Shown piece after piece: positions 51,371 through 64,000 of a stretch of 64,000 nucleotides of DNA. A program made the position numbers and the translations under genes. The stretch covers positions 62,001 through 126,000 of the forward strand of contig VZRG01001600.1 in the NCBI GenBank assembly GCA_013397435.1. The letters are read 5' to 3'. The stretch's first letter is position 1. Every line of letters begins with the position of its first letter. The notes beneath the pieces are model-generated. The model was not told the DNA's origin. It saw only the letters and a list, made by a program, of their open reading frames with translations, and ran no database searches. Source of the DNA: Erythrocercus mccallii (lineage: Eukaryota > Chordata > Aves > Passeriformes > Dicruridae).

Positions 51371-54300
51371 AGCAGCAGAGCAGGGTCCTTGTCCCCTCAG
51401 CCCTGTCCTACCAGCCAGGAGAAGATTGAGTGTCTGGCCCTTTTGCCCCGGTGAAGGTGGGTGAGTACAACACAACTTCAAATGGAGCAGTGCAAGCTGC
51501 CAGAAAAACACTTGTGATGTCCCTGTTCTGTCAGCCTAGTGAAACTCCCACTTCCAGCTCCAAAATCTGGAGGCCTGATTTGAACCTTTTTAACCCTGGG
51601 GCACGGCCAGAGATAAAAGCACAGAGTGGCAAAGTAGTAATCTTCAGGATGTGTGGCATCATTATATTCAGACTCTGTGTAAGTCTGATACAATAGCTCC
51701 TACCACATCTTATTTGAACTTGAACTATACCTTATTTAGGGCAGAGAAACATTTTCAAAATTGCCTGGGCATCATAGAATTCTTTAGAGGTATAATTTTC
51801 AGCTTTTCCATTGATCATTTTTTTTTTCCAAGTCACTAGTTCACTTTCCCCTCATCCATTTGACTTTACTATAGGAGTAGCTGTATTTGCCTGCTAGTGT
51901 GGAATGCTGGAGGGTCCTACAATTTTGTAGTTTCAGATTTTGGTTTATCTTGCTAAAATACAGGTATGGAACTGCATACAGATACATCTTGTTCATCACA
52001 TTTGCCTTGTGCTCAGGGATACAAGGAAGCTTTCACTGAATGCAGAACATACTGTATTAATTTTGTAGATTTGGTTTTGCATGTGGTACAAGTATTTGTT
52101 TTGCTGGATTCTCAAAACTTCTGGAGAAAAGAAAAGGAATGTTGCCATGTAAATGTCTTTCCAGAAAACAAGCAAACAAACCAAAGAGCCAAGATCTCCA
52201 TCGTGGCGCCGCTCAGCTGACCTCAGCCACTTTGCTCAAGGAGGGAGTGTAGCTTGTATCTGCTGTAGTTGTATCACTGCAGGTGAAAAGCAAAGGCAAT
52301 GTTTCCTCCTACTAAGATTTTGTCAGAAAGGGAGGTCTCCTTTCTGTACACACATTAGCAGTGCCTGAGAGATGGGGCAAGTTTTATTTCCTAGTGACAT
52401 GTATGAAACACCCCTTAGGTGTGAGAAAATTTGGGAAGTTTTGAAGAAAGAAGAGTATGAGTAAAGCAGGGAGTATTAGCTACAAATGAAGGGGACAGTC
52501 CTTAAGAGGATAATTTTCTGCTTTTAAATCTGGTGCCTGTATTAAAATTTCTCCCAGCAGCATGAGCATGACTGATACTTATTTAGCTGATAGCACAAAG
52601 CAACAGTGACCCTGGCACCAATGCCGAGGCAATATTTACAAAAGGATGAACTATTTTCAAACAATGTCTTCAATGTACTAAGCACAAACAAGCTTTTCTT
52701 CAGCATCAGGCATGCATGTTGACTCGTTCCAATGATTTTGTTCATGTACAAATGTATTCATTGTGGACAATGCAAGGAAAATGTCATTCTCTATTTATAT
52801 CCCAGTTTCCCTTTGTCCTCTTTACAGTATCTTGGGGCAGTGATGCAGAGCAGAATCTTGTTCTAAACTCCGCTATTTTCCTCCCCATCTTCCTCCAAAG
52901 CGCTCACAGTAGCAGAGCTGCAGTGAGTTAAAAGGCTCCCTACAGCAGATTTTTTTTTTCTTTTGAGACACAAAGATCGGTCTCTCTCCCTCCGCTTCCC
53001 AGCAGAGAAGATCTAAGTCCTGCCTCTTGCTCCATCACTCGGAGCACATAATGGTCTTGGCAGCAGAGGATGTGGTGGTAGCAGCATTTTGAGCCATGTA
53101 AGTGGATGCACCTGGCACAGCAGTGTGAATAAGCAATGTTAAGGCAATTCTCCCCCAGCAATATATGAAACCATCCACTTCATGAAGAGCCTCTCTGTGA
53201 TAAAGGCTGCCTTTCTGTTGACTTGGATAAGTTCCCCAGTATGGTCAAAACAGAATAATGGAGGACTCTGAAAGAAAGGCCCTTGTACAGAAAATAATTA
53301 ATCTTGCAGCAGAGGGGCAGGGAGAAAGATTTAGTGACACTTGAAAACAAAAATCCCCAAGTCCTAGGACTAAACTAAAAAGCACGAGTACAGGCTCAGA
53401 CTGTGTTTTCATTGTAGAGCAAATCATCTGTCCTGAAAGCATCATTCTTGGGCCAGTTGGCCACCGTTTCAGGTAGGAATTAGGAACATTATTTTAAAGG
53501 ACATTTCAGGGAAATTCTATTATGCCTTTCAAGCATCGTCTGATTTTCTTCAAGGTGGAAATGTCCCCTTCTCTCAAATACGGCATTCCAGTCTGATAAG
53601 CTTCACTTTATTGGTAAAATGATATGCATTGTCTTAGTACTATAATCATATCTTTACAAAAAATCAAGTGATAAAATTCCTTACTTCTACAATGAAAATA
53701 TTTTAAATTGAAAGCTCAACATTAGAGTTTGCCTTTCATAGATTTCTGCACTCTTTCCAGCTATGTGTATACAATGAAAATTGTCACGCACGCCTCAGAT
53801 GCAACAGTGAAAGGAATATAACACATTCCACATGTTTTAAGAAATTGAAAAACTCACATTTCTGAAGGAAGAATATGTGGCTGTTTTTCATTGTGAGACT
53901 CCTGAGGCCTATGCACTCACTTGAATGGAACTTCCAGTAAAGAACAACCCTTATACACAAGATTCACATCCAATTCACTGTCAAGCATCAAAACATTCAC
54001 TGATGATTATAGATTTTGTAAAAGAAAGTCACTCTTTTATTTCCCCAGATGAATATCTTAATCAGGTTGAAGCAATTTTGTTCTCTGAAAGAAGAGTTTG
54101 GGACTTAATGAATATTACCAAATGAAAAAAATTTAACCACATAATGCATTTTAGATAAAGGGTATATATAACACCAAATAAATGAACTCTTCTTGTAATT
54201 CATACTTCTAATAATGCATGATTTCATATGCTTTTGCACATAAAAGATTAGATAGCTTGAAAATTAGAGCAGTCAAACTTGTAGCACAGTGTGAGATGAA

Positions 54301-55390
54301 GATAAGGAGTATTCAGTCACTGAAAACGTCTTTCCTTCATCACCATCTAACTCATCCTTAAGGAATTTTTAAAATTACAATTGAGCAATTCTTAACTACT
54401 GTACAAAAATAACTTCTATTAGCTGGAAAACATTTTAAGTTCTTTCAACTTTAGGGTATAGAGATAAACTGCCATGTGAAGGCTTGCCTTATCACTCCCA
54501 TGAATTGAAGTTTGACAAAGGTTGGTAATTCTGACATTTGGAGAGATGATTAAACCCCCTAAATGATTGAAAGCTAAGCATAACCTTCAAGATTAAATGA
54601 AGATTAAATGATCATCTATTATGGATGTATGCAATACATATGATTTCAACAGTTAGCTGGTAGCAATCATTCATTCTCATTTTTCATCAAATTTTTAGAA
54701 AGTAGCATCTCCCAGAGTTAATATTGGCATCTGCAACTAAGGATAATATTGAAATACAAACAATTTGGTTGTAATCTAGTTTCTTGTTTTATTTTTTTCC
54801 AAAAATTTCTATCACTTCTGCATTATCATGTTGAAATCTCTCAGACAAAAAACTGATCAGTCCCTGTTCAAATGATAAAGACCTTTGGAAGTTTTTTTAA
54901 TATTATGTGAGTGTTTAGTGAGGGGCAGGAAAAATATGCTCTATTCAGTAAAGTTCTTAAAACTGTTTTCTTTCATACATACTGCATGTATGCAATATGT
55001 GTCAATACAAAAAATCTTTTCTGCCAAAACATAATTTTATCTAAGGGCAAGCCTTGGAAAATACTACTTATCAGGTTCTTTTAATGAGATGATATATAAT
55101 GAATGACTGCAGCTAACAATATTTTATGCTTTTGTTGGTACTGCAGCAACTGGTATTACTGCTTTTTGTAATTTCACATTTCTTAGCAACAAAAAGTTTA
55201 ACTTCTGTTGTTGGAAGCTATGCTAGGATTATTTTCACAGTCTGCTCAATTTGATTCCTCTTACATCTGACAATCCACCACAAGCAATTGAGAAATATTT
55301 TCTGCACAAGCTACATTAAGCCTCATAACAATTATTGCTATCTTGGCTGATCCACTCAAAATCGTTTCTCCACTTAATCCAAAAACCTAA
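51371..55390. other. Intergenic DNA, no gene recognised
   Basis: About 4 kb of AT-rich sequence with short frames only. An 11-bp tandem duplication (gattaaatgaa) occurs near 54590-54612. Confidence 0.5.
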
Positions 55391-55643
55391 AGCTTTTTCT
55401 TTTCAGGCAGCATATCCTGCCTCATGGAAGGCATGTTACCACTACAGTCATGGTCAGAATCTGGGTGCAGATGTGTTGGAGTCCAGGGCACATGGAAAAT
55501 TCCTCGAGCTGCCCTGGGGGGTCCAGGACCCCAGCTGGGACCCCAGGAAAGCATTGCTTTTGACCTTAGTCCATGGAAAAAGCTTCCAACACTCATAGAT
55601 GAACTAAAAGCAACAAAGGTTTGAAATAAATAGTAGTTTAGTT
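55391..55643 (+). mobile_element. 3' internal remnant of an endogenous retrovirus
   Basis: Sequence directly left of the LTR at 55644. Its plus frame, ending at a stop about 20 bases before the LTR, reads through proline- and glycine-rich text and SPWKKLPTLIDELKAT. This is where the last internal coding region of a provirus would end. The rest of the provirus is absent, so the insertion is 5'-truncated or rearranged. No functional protein is encoded. Confidence 0.45.
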
Positions 55644-56097
55644 TGTCACAGGGTGAAACTTTGTGGGTTTGGGTTTTTAAAATGGAGGTAGATGAAGGCA
55701 AGATGGAGGATTCTGGACCGTGACCCATCTTCTTCTTCTTCTTCCATCTTCTGCTGTGATTTGGCACAAAGACATTGGTAGAATACATTTGAGGTAGAAA
55801 TTGCGTGTCTAGAATAGGTTGTAGTTATTGGCAAAGAATTGTAAATATAGTATATATTGAGTTAATTGGCTCAAATGTTCTTAAAAGGCCTTGGATTTTT
55901 ACCTCGTGGTCCTTTCACCATCCCTGTTTTCCAACGTGCAGAGCCTGGGTTTTAGGTGGTGCATGAATTCCAAGATAAGAAACAATAAATAACCTTGAAG
56001 AAAAGGTGCAAGTTTCGTTCATCGTTTTAAACCTTGGCACTGGACTTTGTGGGAGGAAACCCCCTAATTTAAGGGGCCGCGAAAGGGATTTTCAACA
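55644..56097 (+). mobile_element. Retroviral LTR (ERVL-like, passerine type)
   Basis: Starts TGTCACAGGGTGAAACTTTG and ends GGATTTTCAACA. The middle includes a (CTT)n run at 55730-55745, tgtaaatatagtatatattg, and the polyadenylation-type sequence aataaataaccttgaagaaa near 55985. I recognise the overall text as a passerine ERVL-type LTR (family from memory). Ends are estimated. Confidence 0.7.
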
Positions 56098-59000
56098 CAG
56101 ATGCAATGGGAGTTATTAAAGTTATATAGGCTCAATGTTAGATAATAAATCCTCTGATTATTCTTCTTCAGTGCTAGGTCCCACCCCTAGACACTGTGCT
56201 TGACATACAGACAGTACTGAGCCTACAAGAAGAGCATGTGGTCACCATTTTTAGAGACAAAAAAATGGTGCATGAGATGACTGTAACAGCAGTTCTTCTG
56301 GTGTCACTACATCTAGTCTGGGCACATACTGAAAATGAATCTTTTTACATTCAGTGATAATTCAGTTTTAGGATTCATTTGGTTTAAAGACACAATATAA
56401 AAGTAAGGCTGGAAATGAGACAAGGGTTTGGGAAATAAGAGACTTCAGCAGAGAAATCTGAGAAATCCTTTTAAGAGGGTGAGTACTTAGCACTTCTCAT
56501 AATAGCTGTGAGATCTTGCACTGAACAGATTCAGTAGTTTTTAGGCTGTGGTGTCATTTTAGTGTCTGAGCCAGTGCCTTGAACCTGGAGCCATCCCTGT
56601 TATATTTCTATTTGGAACAGGGTGCATCTCCAGGTAACACAAATACCCAGCGCTTGGGAGACATTTGACACATCCACCCTTACACTGCCTATGGGCTGCA
56701 TGGACCCTTCCAGTCCTGTGAGGGCAGAGGAGCCCTCCTGACCCAGGTGGAAGCAGGCAGCCAGCGTAGCGCAGCCAGCGTAGCAAGCCCAGCTCTGCAT
56801 TCGGCCACCATATGCCTACGTTGTCCCTGCCCAGTGCAGTTAAATAAATGGATGGTCTCTGTTTCCTGGCCTTCACTGAATTGGAGACACATCTTACACT
56901 TGGCTGTGATTTGTATTTCCTTCAGCACCTGTAGTCTGTGGTATGCACTTGGCCGCTGTGATGTGTAAGTGTGTTATAACAACTGGACATTGTGGGAAAC
57001 TTGAGCTCTTGGACAGGTGACATTTTTGATGCTGTGGAACAGATGCAAACCCCTGTAATACAAGCTGTTTTTACTGAGGCCATGAAGTGCAAGCATTTTT
57101 TATTTATTTCATAATCCAACTTGTATTTTATTCTTCAAAGTCAGATAACCACAATCATTTTGCCAGAAAGAAAACTTCTGGAGCTGGCTGGCTTTACAGC
57201 TGAATGCCACACAGCTGAATTCTCCGTTCATAAACCAAAGGTTTTCTTCTGCAACTGTAAGCACCAGAAATGTTTGGAATTTGTGGGAGAGGCTACATGA
57301 TCCCAAGCAGGGTCCATAGCTCAATAGCCAAGGAGCTGGGAAGGTCCTGGCCAGGCTGGCTCTGCATGGGAGTTGCCTGCACACCTCAGTCCCACTGCTC
57401 AACAGGCACTACATCTGCTTGGGCTTTTATCACCCTGACATGCATTCACAGTCCTGGGCCAAATGTTTCATAGACACGGGGATTGAGAGATGGGGCCAGG
57501 CAGACCTCAGTCCTTCAGCCATTTGGAAGCATGTTCATGGGGCTGAACAGAAACATTGCACCTTACTTCTAGTCTGGCAGAAGTGACAGCATCACTGACT
57601 TTCTGCTCAGGTCCTCAGGTGAGCACTCCCACTCTCTCCAGGCAAAATGTTTTAAGTGATGGATGAATTTAAAGTTTTATTTACACTGGAGAAGCCAATA
57701 AAAAGGAGCGAAGTTTAGTTTTCATTTCAGTTTTAAGTGAATTTTCAAAGACTCTATAAGATTTAAGCAGTAATAAACAATTGGCTAGAAGGGAGAATAA
57801 AAAGCTGGTACAAACTTTGGAAGCTGGTAGTTTTCAGATATTTGGCAACCATCTCCAATATTACCATCTAGTATGGGTCAAATGTCTTCATGCTGATCTT
57901 TTTTTTTCCCTGTAGCAAGATAATTTGTTCATTAAATTGCTATTTATTTCAGTGTATTCCTGGGAAATAAAGCCTCTAGTCTTTAACAGTGACAGGTCAC
58001 TGAAAGGTGGCTTTCATGTCCTCAAACACTTCACACATTCTAGGTCAGGCATCCTTGATGTGTGTCCTTGTGCAAAAGATCCTGTAGGATGTTTTACTTC
58101 ACTCCTTAGACAGAGGCATTCAATTTGACAGCAAAATTGCTTCCACCCTCTTTATATCAGTAACTACATAAAGGTAAGTTAGAGCACATGGTTTTAATTT
58201 AGCCTTTAGTGGTTTTATTTGGCAGGGGGAAAAAAACTGTTGAGCACTAACCTTGAATTAGAAGCTGACCTCCGAATTAGCCAGCCTTTTTCTTGTAAAT
58301 GCATTTTGTAGAGTACAAACATGAACCATCTATTTACATAACGTTAGTGACAGCCAAATGATTTCTTAGGAGCATTAATGCTGGAAATCCCAAACACTCC
58401 TTCCTTGCTGGAGAATGGTTTATAACTCCTGAGAATAATCTCTCCAGCAAGTAACTGCAAACAGAAAAGGCTGATCTTTTTCCAGCCAAATTTAGGATTT
58501 CTCTAGTATTTCACTAAGAAACCCCAGATAATAATTATAAGCTGCTGTTAAGTGAAATGCAGATCACCTCCCAGGGTGCATGTGGAAAGCTCTGACAGTG
58601 CTGGTGGTGGTGCAGCTTGCTCCTGTACTGCAGTGGCTTTATAGGAGACGCTGTGAAAAAGCAAAGAACAGCCTGAATCCAGCTTGGCACTGGGGAGCCC
58701 TGGTGCAGAGTACCAGTGGTGGCCCTGAGGGATGTCTGAGGACAGGAACCCCATGGTATGCCTAAGTTTCTCCACCTATTCCTGGTTTGCAGGGAGCCAA
58801 GGCAAGGAATTTCAGGCCACCTGAAGCTGAGATCCTACTTCAACCCAAGGGAGCCTCTTGCAGATCTGCAGCCCCCCTGTGCTTCCCCAGCTGAAGCAGC
58901 ACGAGAAGGCAGCCTAGCAAACTGATGGGTCCTGCACATGTGCTGCTGCCTCTGACGTGTGCAAGTACTGCATCCCAACTCAGCTCACAGCAATGTCTTA

Positions 59001-60308
59001 GAGTTTTTAGGGGTTTTTTTCTCACATCCAGGTAAAACGAGAGCCATGAAATGCCACCAAGCTTTGAAGTTCCTGTGTTTCTTTGAATGTGAGCTTTACT
59101 AGTTTTTAAGAATAAAATTCCACAAAATGGATGTAGTAACGATGAAAAACAATCTGAAAAAGATCAAAATAATTTGTGTGAAATATTCTTCAGGCCATGG
59201 GGACATCTAACAGGTTTTCAGAAGCAGAAAAGTAACTTGGCTCCGTTTATTTTTGCCCACTTTAAAGAGAGAGTGTTTTATAGCTGTCATAGTTTTCCTC
59301 TTTATTGTTGAATAAACAGCAGAATGTCCTTTCTTTTTTTTAATTGTATTTTCAGCAGGTATTTTTATTTATTTTATAATTATTAGTATTGCAATATGAA
59401 TACATACTATAGCATAGCACTTCTAGCTTGCTCCACATTTGTCAGCATGCCCTGCCATAATATGCCATAATAAGTGTCTAAATTAAGATGGTACTTTTCA
59501 TGCTTTCAGCAACAGCAGCAAGGTACTCTGGTCTTTGCTGTGTGTTGTTATTATTAGCTCTCTCATGATCGAATTCCAGCCTCGGGCACTGGCTGTGTGA
59601 TGGGGCCAAGCTCTGATGGCAGGTTTCAGCCCGTGTTTTGTCTGGCTGTGTTTGCCCTATCTAATTCATGATAGGGAACACAAAGACTGGGCTGAACAGA
59701 AGGGGAATGCACAGCCATTTTACCTGTCCTCAAATTACTGCTTACAACTTGTCTCCAAACTGGAGTAAAGTGAGTTCTGTTTAACATAAAAGGTGGGAAG
59801 GGTTTCACTCCAGGAAGAGGTTTATCAGTCCCAGCACCCTCTCTAGCAGGTGGGAATAAGAAAGGAAGCATCTGAAGGCTTCTCAGATCACCACCAGCAG
59901 ACCACTTTGCCCTGCCTTGCACTGTTTTACTCACTGGCATCCTCCATGGGGGTGCCACCGGGCCACTTGTGCTTGGCATTTGGGGGCCAGGTTGCAAGGG
60001 GCACAGAAAGTGTTTTCTTTGTTTGTCAGTTTTGTGAAACAGTTCAAAGTAACCCTGGTGCCCTTTGGTGCAGCATAGAGCCTTTCCCAAAGCTTTGGTA
60101 CAAATGCCATCTCTTATTGCCAGTGAAATAAGGCAAACACCTTCTTCTCCCCACTGAGAGCAGAAACATTGACTCCTGAAGGTGTAGCTTGGCCTTTCTC
60201 AGGCCTCCTTCCTCTGCTGGCCCACAGTGTGCAGCAGAAGCAGTGTCCTGTGCATAGGCCAGCTCTCTCCAGGACTGAGGGGTAACATGCATCCATTATT
60301 CTCATTCA
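56098..60308. other. Intergenic DNA, no gene recognised
   Basis: About 4.2 kb without recognised elements. A 14-15 bp tandem duplication (gcagccagcgtagc) lies at 56757-56786. Confidence 0.5.
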
Positions 60309-60800
60309 GTAGAATCATAGATCCACAGAATGGTTTGAGTTGGAAGGGACATTAAAGACCATTTAGTTCCAACCCCCTGCTGAGGGGGTTTGGAACTAAA
60401 TTGCTCCCAGCCCCCTGCAACCTATCCTTGTATACTTTGAGGAATGGGGCATCCAGAGGTTCTCTGGGTAGCCTTTTCCAGTGTCTCACCACACTCCCGA
60501 TAGAGAATTTCTTCCTAATACCTAACCTAAATTTATTCTCTTCAGTTAAAAGCCATTCCCCCTTATCCTGCGACTACATTCTCTACTAAATATTCTCTCT
60601 CCATTTTTCCTGTAGGCTCCTTTTAGATGATGGAAGGTCATAATTAGGTCATCTCAAAGCCTTCTCTTTTCCCAGTTCTTTTAGCATTTAGCATGGAAAA
60701 ATGCCAGTTCTTCTAGCATTTTTTCATAGGAGGGGTGCTCCATCCCTCTAATCATCTTGGTGGTCCTCCTCTGGACGCTCTCCAACAGGTTGATATCCTT
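60309..60800 (-). mobile_element. CR1 LINE 3' fragment, antisense, internally rearranged
   Basis: Begins tagaatcatagatccacaga then atggtttgagttggaaggga, the CR1 3' end. It continues ttttccagtgtctcaccaca and cattcccccttatcctgcga to tcctcctctggacgctctcc in normal antisense order. It carries a palindrome at 60361-60401 in place of the usual segment, and a partial duplication of cagttctt-tagcattt around 60672-60722. Confidence 0.9.
60361..60401. repeat. Near-perfect palindrome inside CR1
   Basis: Left arm atttagttccaaccccc (60361-60377) is the reverse complement of the right arm at 60384-60401, apart from one bulged T at 60391, around a 6-base loop tgctga. A hairpin of 17 bp is possible. Confidence 0.9.
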
Positions 60801-63389
60801 CCAGTTGATACTCATTTTGCTCATTTTACTTACTGTGTTCAGACATGAAAGCAGTGTCCCTTCAAAAGTGGAAGAAGCAATTTTTCCATCTCATTTTAGG
60901 ATGACTTTAGGGAATATAGCACTGTGTGGCTGAGGTGTGTGTCCTGCTGAGGCAGGGGGATATTCCTCATCTTCAGTAAAGCCTGTAGAAGTTCCCTGTC
61001 TGCCTTCTGAACTGCCTGGCCCTGAGCTTGGACACGCCTGGGAAATGAAGTATTGCTGCCTATTTCTCTTTAGTAGGTCAGTCTTGAGCTATACAGGGAG
61101 TCTTGCTGGCTGTGTGCTCCTCTTCTGCTGAAAGAGCTCCTTGTCCAAACAAAAAGGATTGAATGAAAATTTTAGTGTGATTAAAACACACTTCTCATGG
61201 GAAAAGCCTTTGACTGGCCAATCAAGGACCTTTCTGTTCCAGAATATGTTAGAGATCATAGAAAAAACCAAACAAACATTTTTAGGTAGTTACTGATATA
61301 AATAAACAGTGGGAAAAAGTCTTGTCCTCTGCCTGGCTTGCTATGTGTCCAAAATTGAAATGTTCTGCTTGCTCTGCTTTCCAGTAAAATATCTTGCACT
61401 AGCTATTTTCCTATGTAAGAGGGAAAAAAGAAGTGTTGGCAAGACTCTCTCAATCTGTCTCATCAGCACCATTCATTAATTGATCATTTTTGGTAGTGGA
61501 TCAATTCTTGTAAGCTAAGGAAGTGAGGTATCTTTATTGTGGCCCACATGATGAGCAAGAGCATGGCACAGTGGGGCTAAGCTGACCTGGAAAATCTGCT
61601 GCCATGTTTCTCTCTGAGGCTTTGGAGGGCTGCAGTTCCTCCCAAGGATCCCAGAGCCAGGCCATGGCTGCCACCAGGCTGTCCTTTGCTTTTCTTTTGC
61701 TCCTTCAGGTTACAAAGCTTTGAATGTTCTTCCAGCTCTGTGGTGGGCGACATGGATGGCAACTTATTTATGCTCCTGTTGTCTCTAGAAACCTCCAATT
61801 GGGTTCCTCCTGGCATAGTTTAACACGCCTACTGCCTGCCAAATATTTTTTTTTAATCCTAAAAGCCTCTCTGTTGCTAGGTTGAAATTTTTTCTGCCTT
61901 TCAGATATAAAGTGACTAATGGGATACATTTCATAATATATCAGCAAGCATAATACTTGTTATTATCATATTTTAGTGCCCTTTAAAAATTACCAACCTG
62001 TACTGGGAGGATAGGGTAGTATGTAAGTTGTACGTCATAAAGACAGTAGGGCAAATTCTTTGTTCTTTGATAATCACATTTTATAATTAGGGATTAGGGA
62101 GATGAAGTTAAAAAGTATTGGTGTGGGGTTTTTTAACCAACATTTTTCAGGAGATGAACAAATGTTTGACAGTAAACATTAGGTGTTAGGACTTATTTGG
62201 AATTTAGATGCTGTAAACCTCATCCTGGTCTGGTACAAATCTCTCTCAGGTTTCCAGGTTCACAGGCTGGGAACACAACTTCTCCCATCCTGTCTGTATA
62301 GCTGCTGTTTTTTCTCCTCCTGCTGCCTCCTCCTCTGGTTCTGTATTTGTAGACACGACAGAACCTCAACCCATAGGAGAGCAAATGATTGGAGAAGTCA
62401 CGTGGACCAAAAGGATGCTGACATGGTGGATGCTGACACTGGATGACATCTTGGGATAGTGTTGAATGTACATTTAAAATAAAAGTGATGAGGCCATTTA
62501 ATCAAATGTTACTGGAATTTTTGTCCTTTCATCTTCTGATAACAACTCTTTGTGCCCGAGACACAGAAATAGTCACTCTAGGTCAGTCTAGGTCTCAGTA
62601 ACAGGTGGGATAGTTCTAGCCCACAGGAAAACCCACAGGAGCCTTGCTAAAAGAAACAGGCTTGGAAGACTGATCTATGCCTTAACAAAACAAACAATTT
62701 TGCACTTACGCAGGTTCATGGATTCTAGAATAAAAAAGACTTGCATCCTTCTTGACTCCTCTGGGGACTGTATACATGGAATGGTGTGTTCCCTAAGTGT
62801 GGGCAAAAGGGAGAGCCCAGCTCTATACTGCAGAGCCCACCTCAATCTGCTCTGCCACACTTCTCCTCTTTTTGTATTCTTAAATGTTTCATTGATTGAT
62901 AATATCAAGTGAGAAACTCACATTACAGAGATTTCTCCATGCAACTATGTTTAAAACACCAGGCAATTTCAGTTAGCTACAGTGCAATGGTTTTGGGCAA
63001 CAAAGACGTAAGGTTTTTGTTAGTGTACTGAAGCTGTTCCAGAATAAAGCTTGGTTATAATATGATCCGAGATGTCTTGCTGGTTCTGTTATGCCTTCTT
63101 GCACAGTAAGTGAATTAGCAAAATGGCTTGTGAAGATTCCTTTTGAGCATTTGTTCATTCTTCTAAAAGTGATACCAAGAGGCTCGTTGTAATTTCTAAT
63201 TATTTTCTAGACCTCCAATTGAAGGTAACAGATTTATTTACTGTAACTGATAATGATGAAAAGATAAAAGAGTTCCGAGCCTAGTTTTGATTCTTTGGAA
63301 AAGTGTTCAAATCTGGAAGAAGTCTAAATTCACATAAGTTTAGAAAAAATATACTAGAAATTGTGAAATTAAAATATTTTATTTTAGTA
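60801..63389. other. Intergenic DNA, no gene recognised
   Basis: Short frames on both strands, none familiar. No preserved repeat noticed. Confidence 0.5.
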
Positions 63390-63520
63390 ACATAGAATAA
63401 TTTGGGTTGGAAGAGACCTCTGGAGCCCTCCTATAGTACAACTCCCTGCTTGTAGCTGGAACAGCTTTTACACTAGTTCAGGCTCCACGGTGCCTTGTAC
63501 AACTGAGTTTGAATATAACT
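63390..63520 (-). mobile_element. CR1 LINE 3' fragment, antisense
   Basis: acatagaataatttgggttg then gaagagacctctggagccct is a CR1 3' end, fading after about 130 bases (ttacactagttcaggctcca). Confidence 0.85.
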
Positions 63521-64000
63521 GAGTTGGGTTTTTTTATGCTTTCTCTTACTCAAATAATTTGCAAAATAAAAAATTCAGTCTTAATGTCTAAAACAAGGGT
63601 TTCCTGACAGTGTAGGATTTTTTCTTTCAATGGCAAAATTTTGTTTGCCTTTAAAATTGCTTGACACATCTCAATAGCAAAGAGAAATTAAAAGATTGCT
63701 GTTTATGATCCTGAAGAAATAAAAGAATATAAAAGTCAAATCTCATCATTTTTTTTAAAGCAAAATTGAAGTGATGATGACATTCTTAGCTGTGAAAAAT
63801 ACATTTCTAAGTTTGACTTTAGTTACATTGAAAAACTTCTATTCAAAGTCATTGGGAAAAAAAACCCTCAAACAAAAATCCTTAAAATATATTAAATATA
63901 ATGTGTACTTTCACAGGTTTTTAATTTTCAGTCTCATGTGTGCATGGCAAAAGAGAGTGCCATTCAGTGGACTCATTATGATGACTCAAATCTGCATTAG
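63521..64000. other. AT-rich intergenic DNA to window end
   Basis: No feature recognised. Confidence 0.5.

Noticed and set aside
1..64000. CRISPR arrays, operons, tRNA or rRNA genes
   Set aside because: None of the tandem repeats has the repeat-spacer form, the sequence is avian nuclear DNA, and no tRNA- or rRNA-like sequence was noticed by eye.

Overview
This 64-kb window is vertebrate nuclear DNA, almost certainly from a bird and probably a passerine. The evidence is many 3'-end fragments of CR1 LINEs in both orientations (hallmark: a tail related to 'aatcatagaatgatttgggttggaaggga'-type sequence, seen here in pieces), LTRs that I recognise from songbird endogenous retroviruses, long non-coding stretches and two CpG islands. 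There is no bacterial-style gene organisation. Most open frames are chance frames in intergenic DNA, CpG islands or retroelements.

Region 1 (1 to about 5.9 kb) is the 5' end of ARMC2, on the minus strand. It has a non-coding first exon with a consensus splice donor in a CpG island, then two coding exons whose splice phases join correctly and whose protein matches the N-terminus of ARMC2 (armadillo repeat containing 2, a cilium and sperm-flagellum protein). The rest of the gene lies to the left of the window. An X-box-like RFX motif sits at the promoter, and a 22-bp GC-rich minisatellite of nine units lies immediately upstream.

Region 2 (about 6.3 to 37 kb) is intergenic. It holds CR1 copies of several ages (the most complete at 9.6-10.7 kb), two solo-LTR-like elements (17.19-17.77 kb and 30.14-30.79 kb), simple repeats, and long stretches where I recognise nothing.

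Region 3 (about 37.5 to 39.1 kb) is a strong CpG island with no recognisable coding sequence. CCAAT boxes, a TTTAAA element and a CRE-like site are spaced as expected for a minus-strand promoter. A plausible splice donor points the other way on the plus strand. In human the neighbours are FOXO3 - (LINC00222) - ARMC2, so this island may drive an unannotated non-coding transcript or gene between ARMC2 and FOXO3. No forkhead coding exon is present in the window.

Region 4 (about 39.1 to 64 kb) is AT-rich intergenic or intronic DNA. It starts with about 5.7 kb in which I recognise no transposon, followed by a conserved-element-like AT-rich cluster near 45.3 kb, old CR1 remnants, a hexanucleotide microsatellite, an unexplained pair of 70-bp direct repeats (48.7 and 50.6 kb), a retroviral 3' end with LTR (55.4-56.1 kb), and a CR1 copy that carries a locally templated palindrome (60.36 kb).

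All identifications were made by eye. Repeat boundaries are approximate and family names are from memory.
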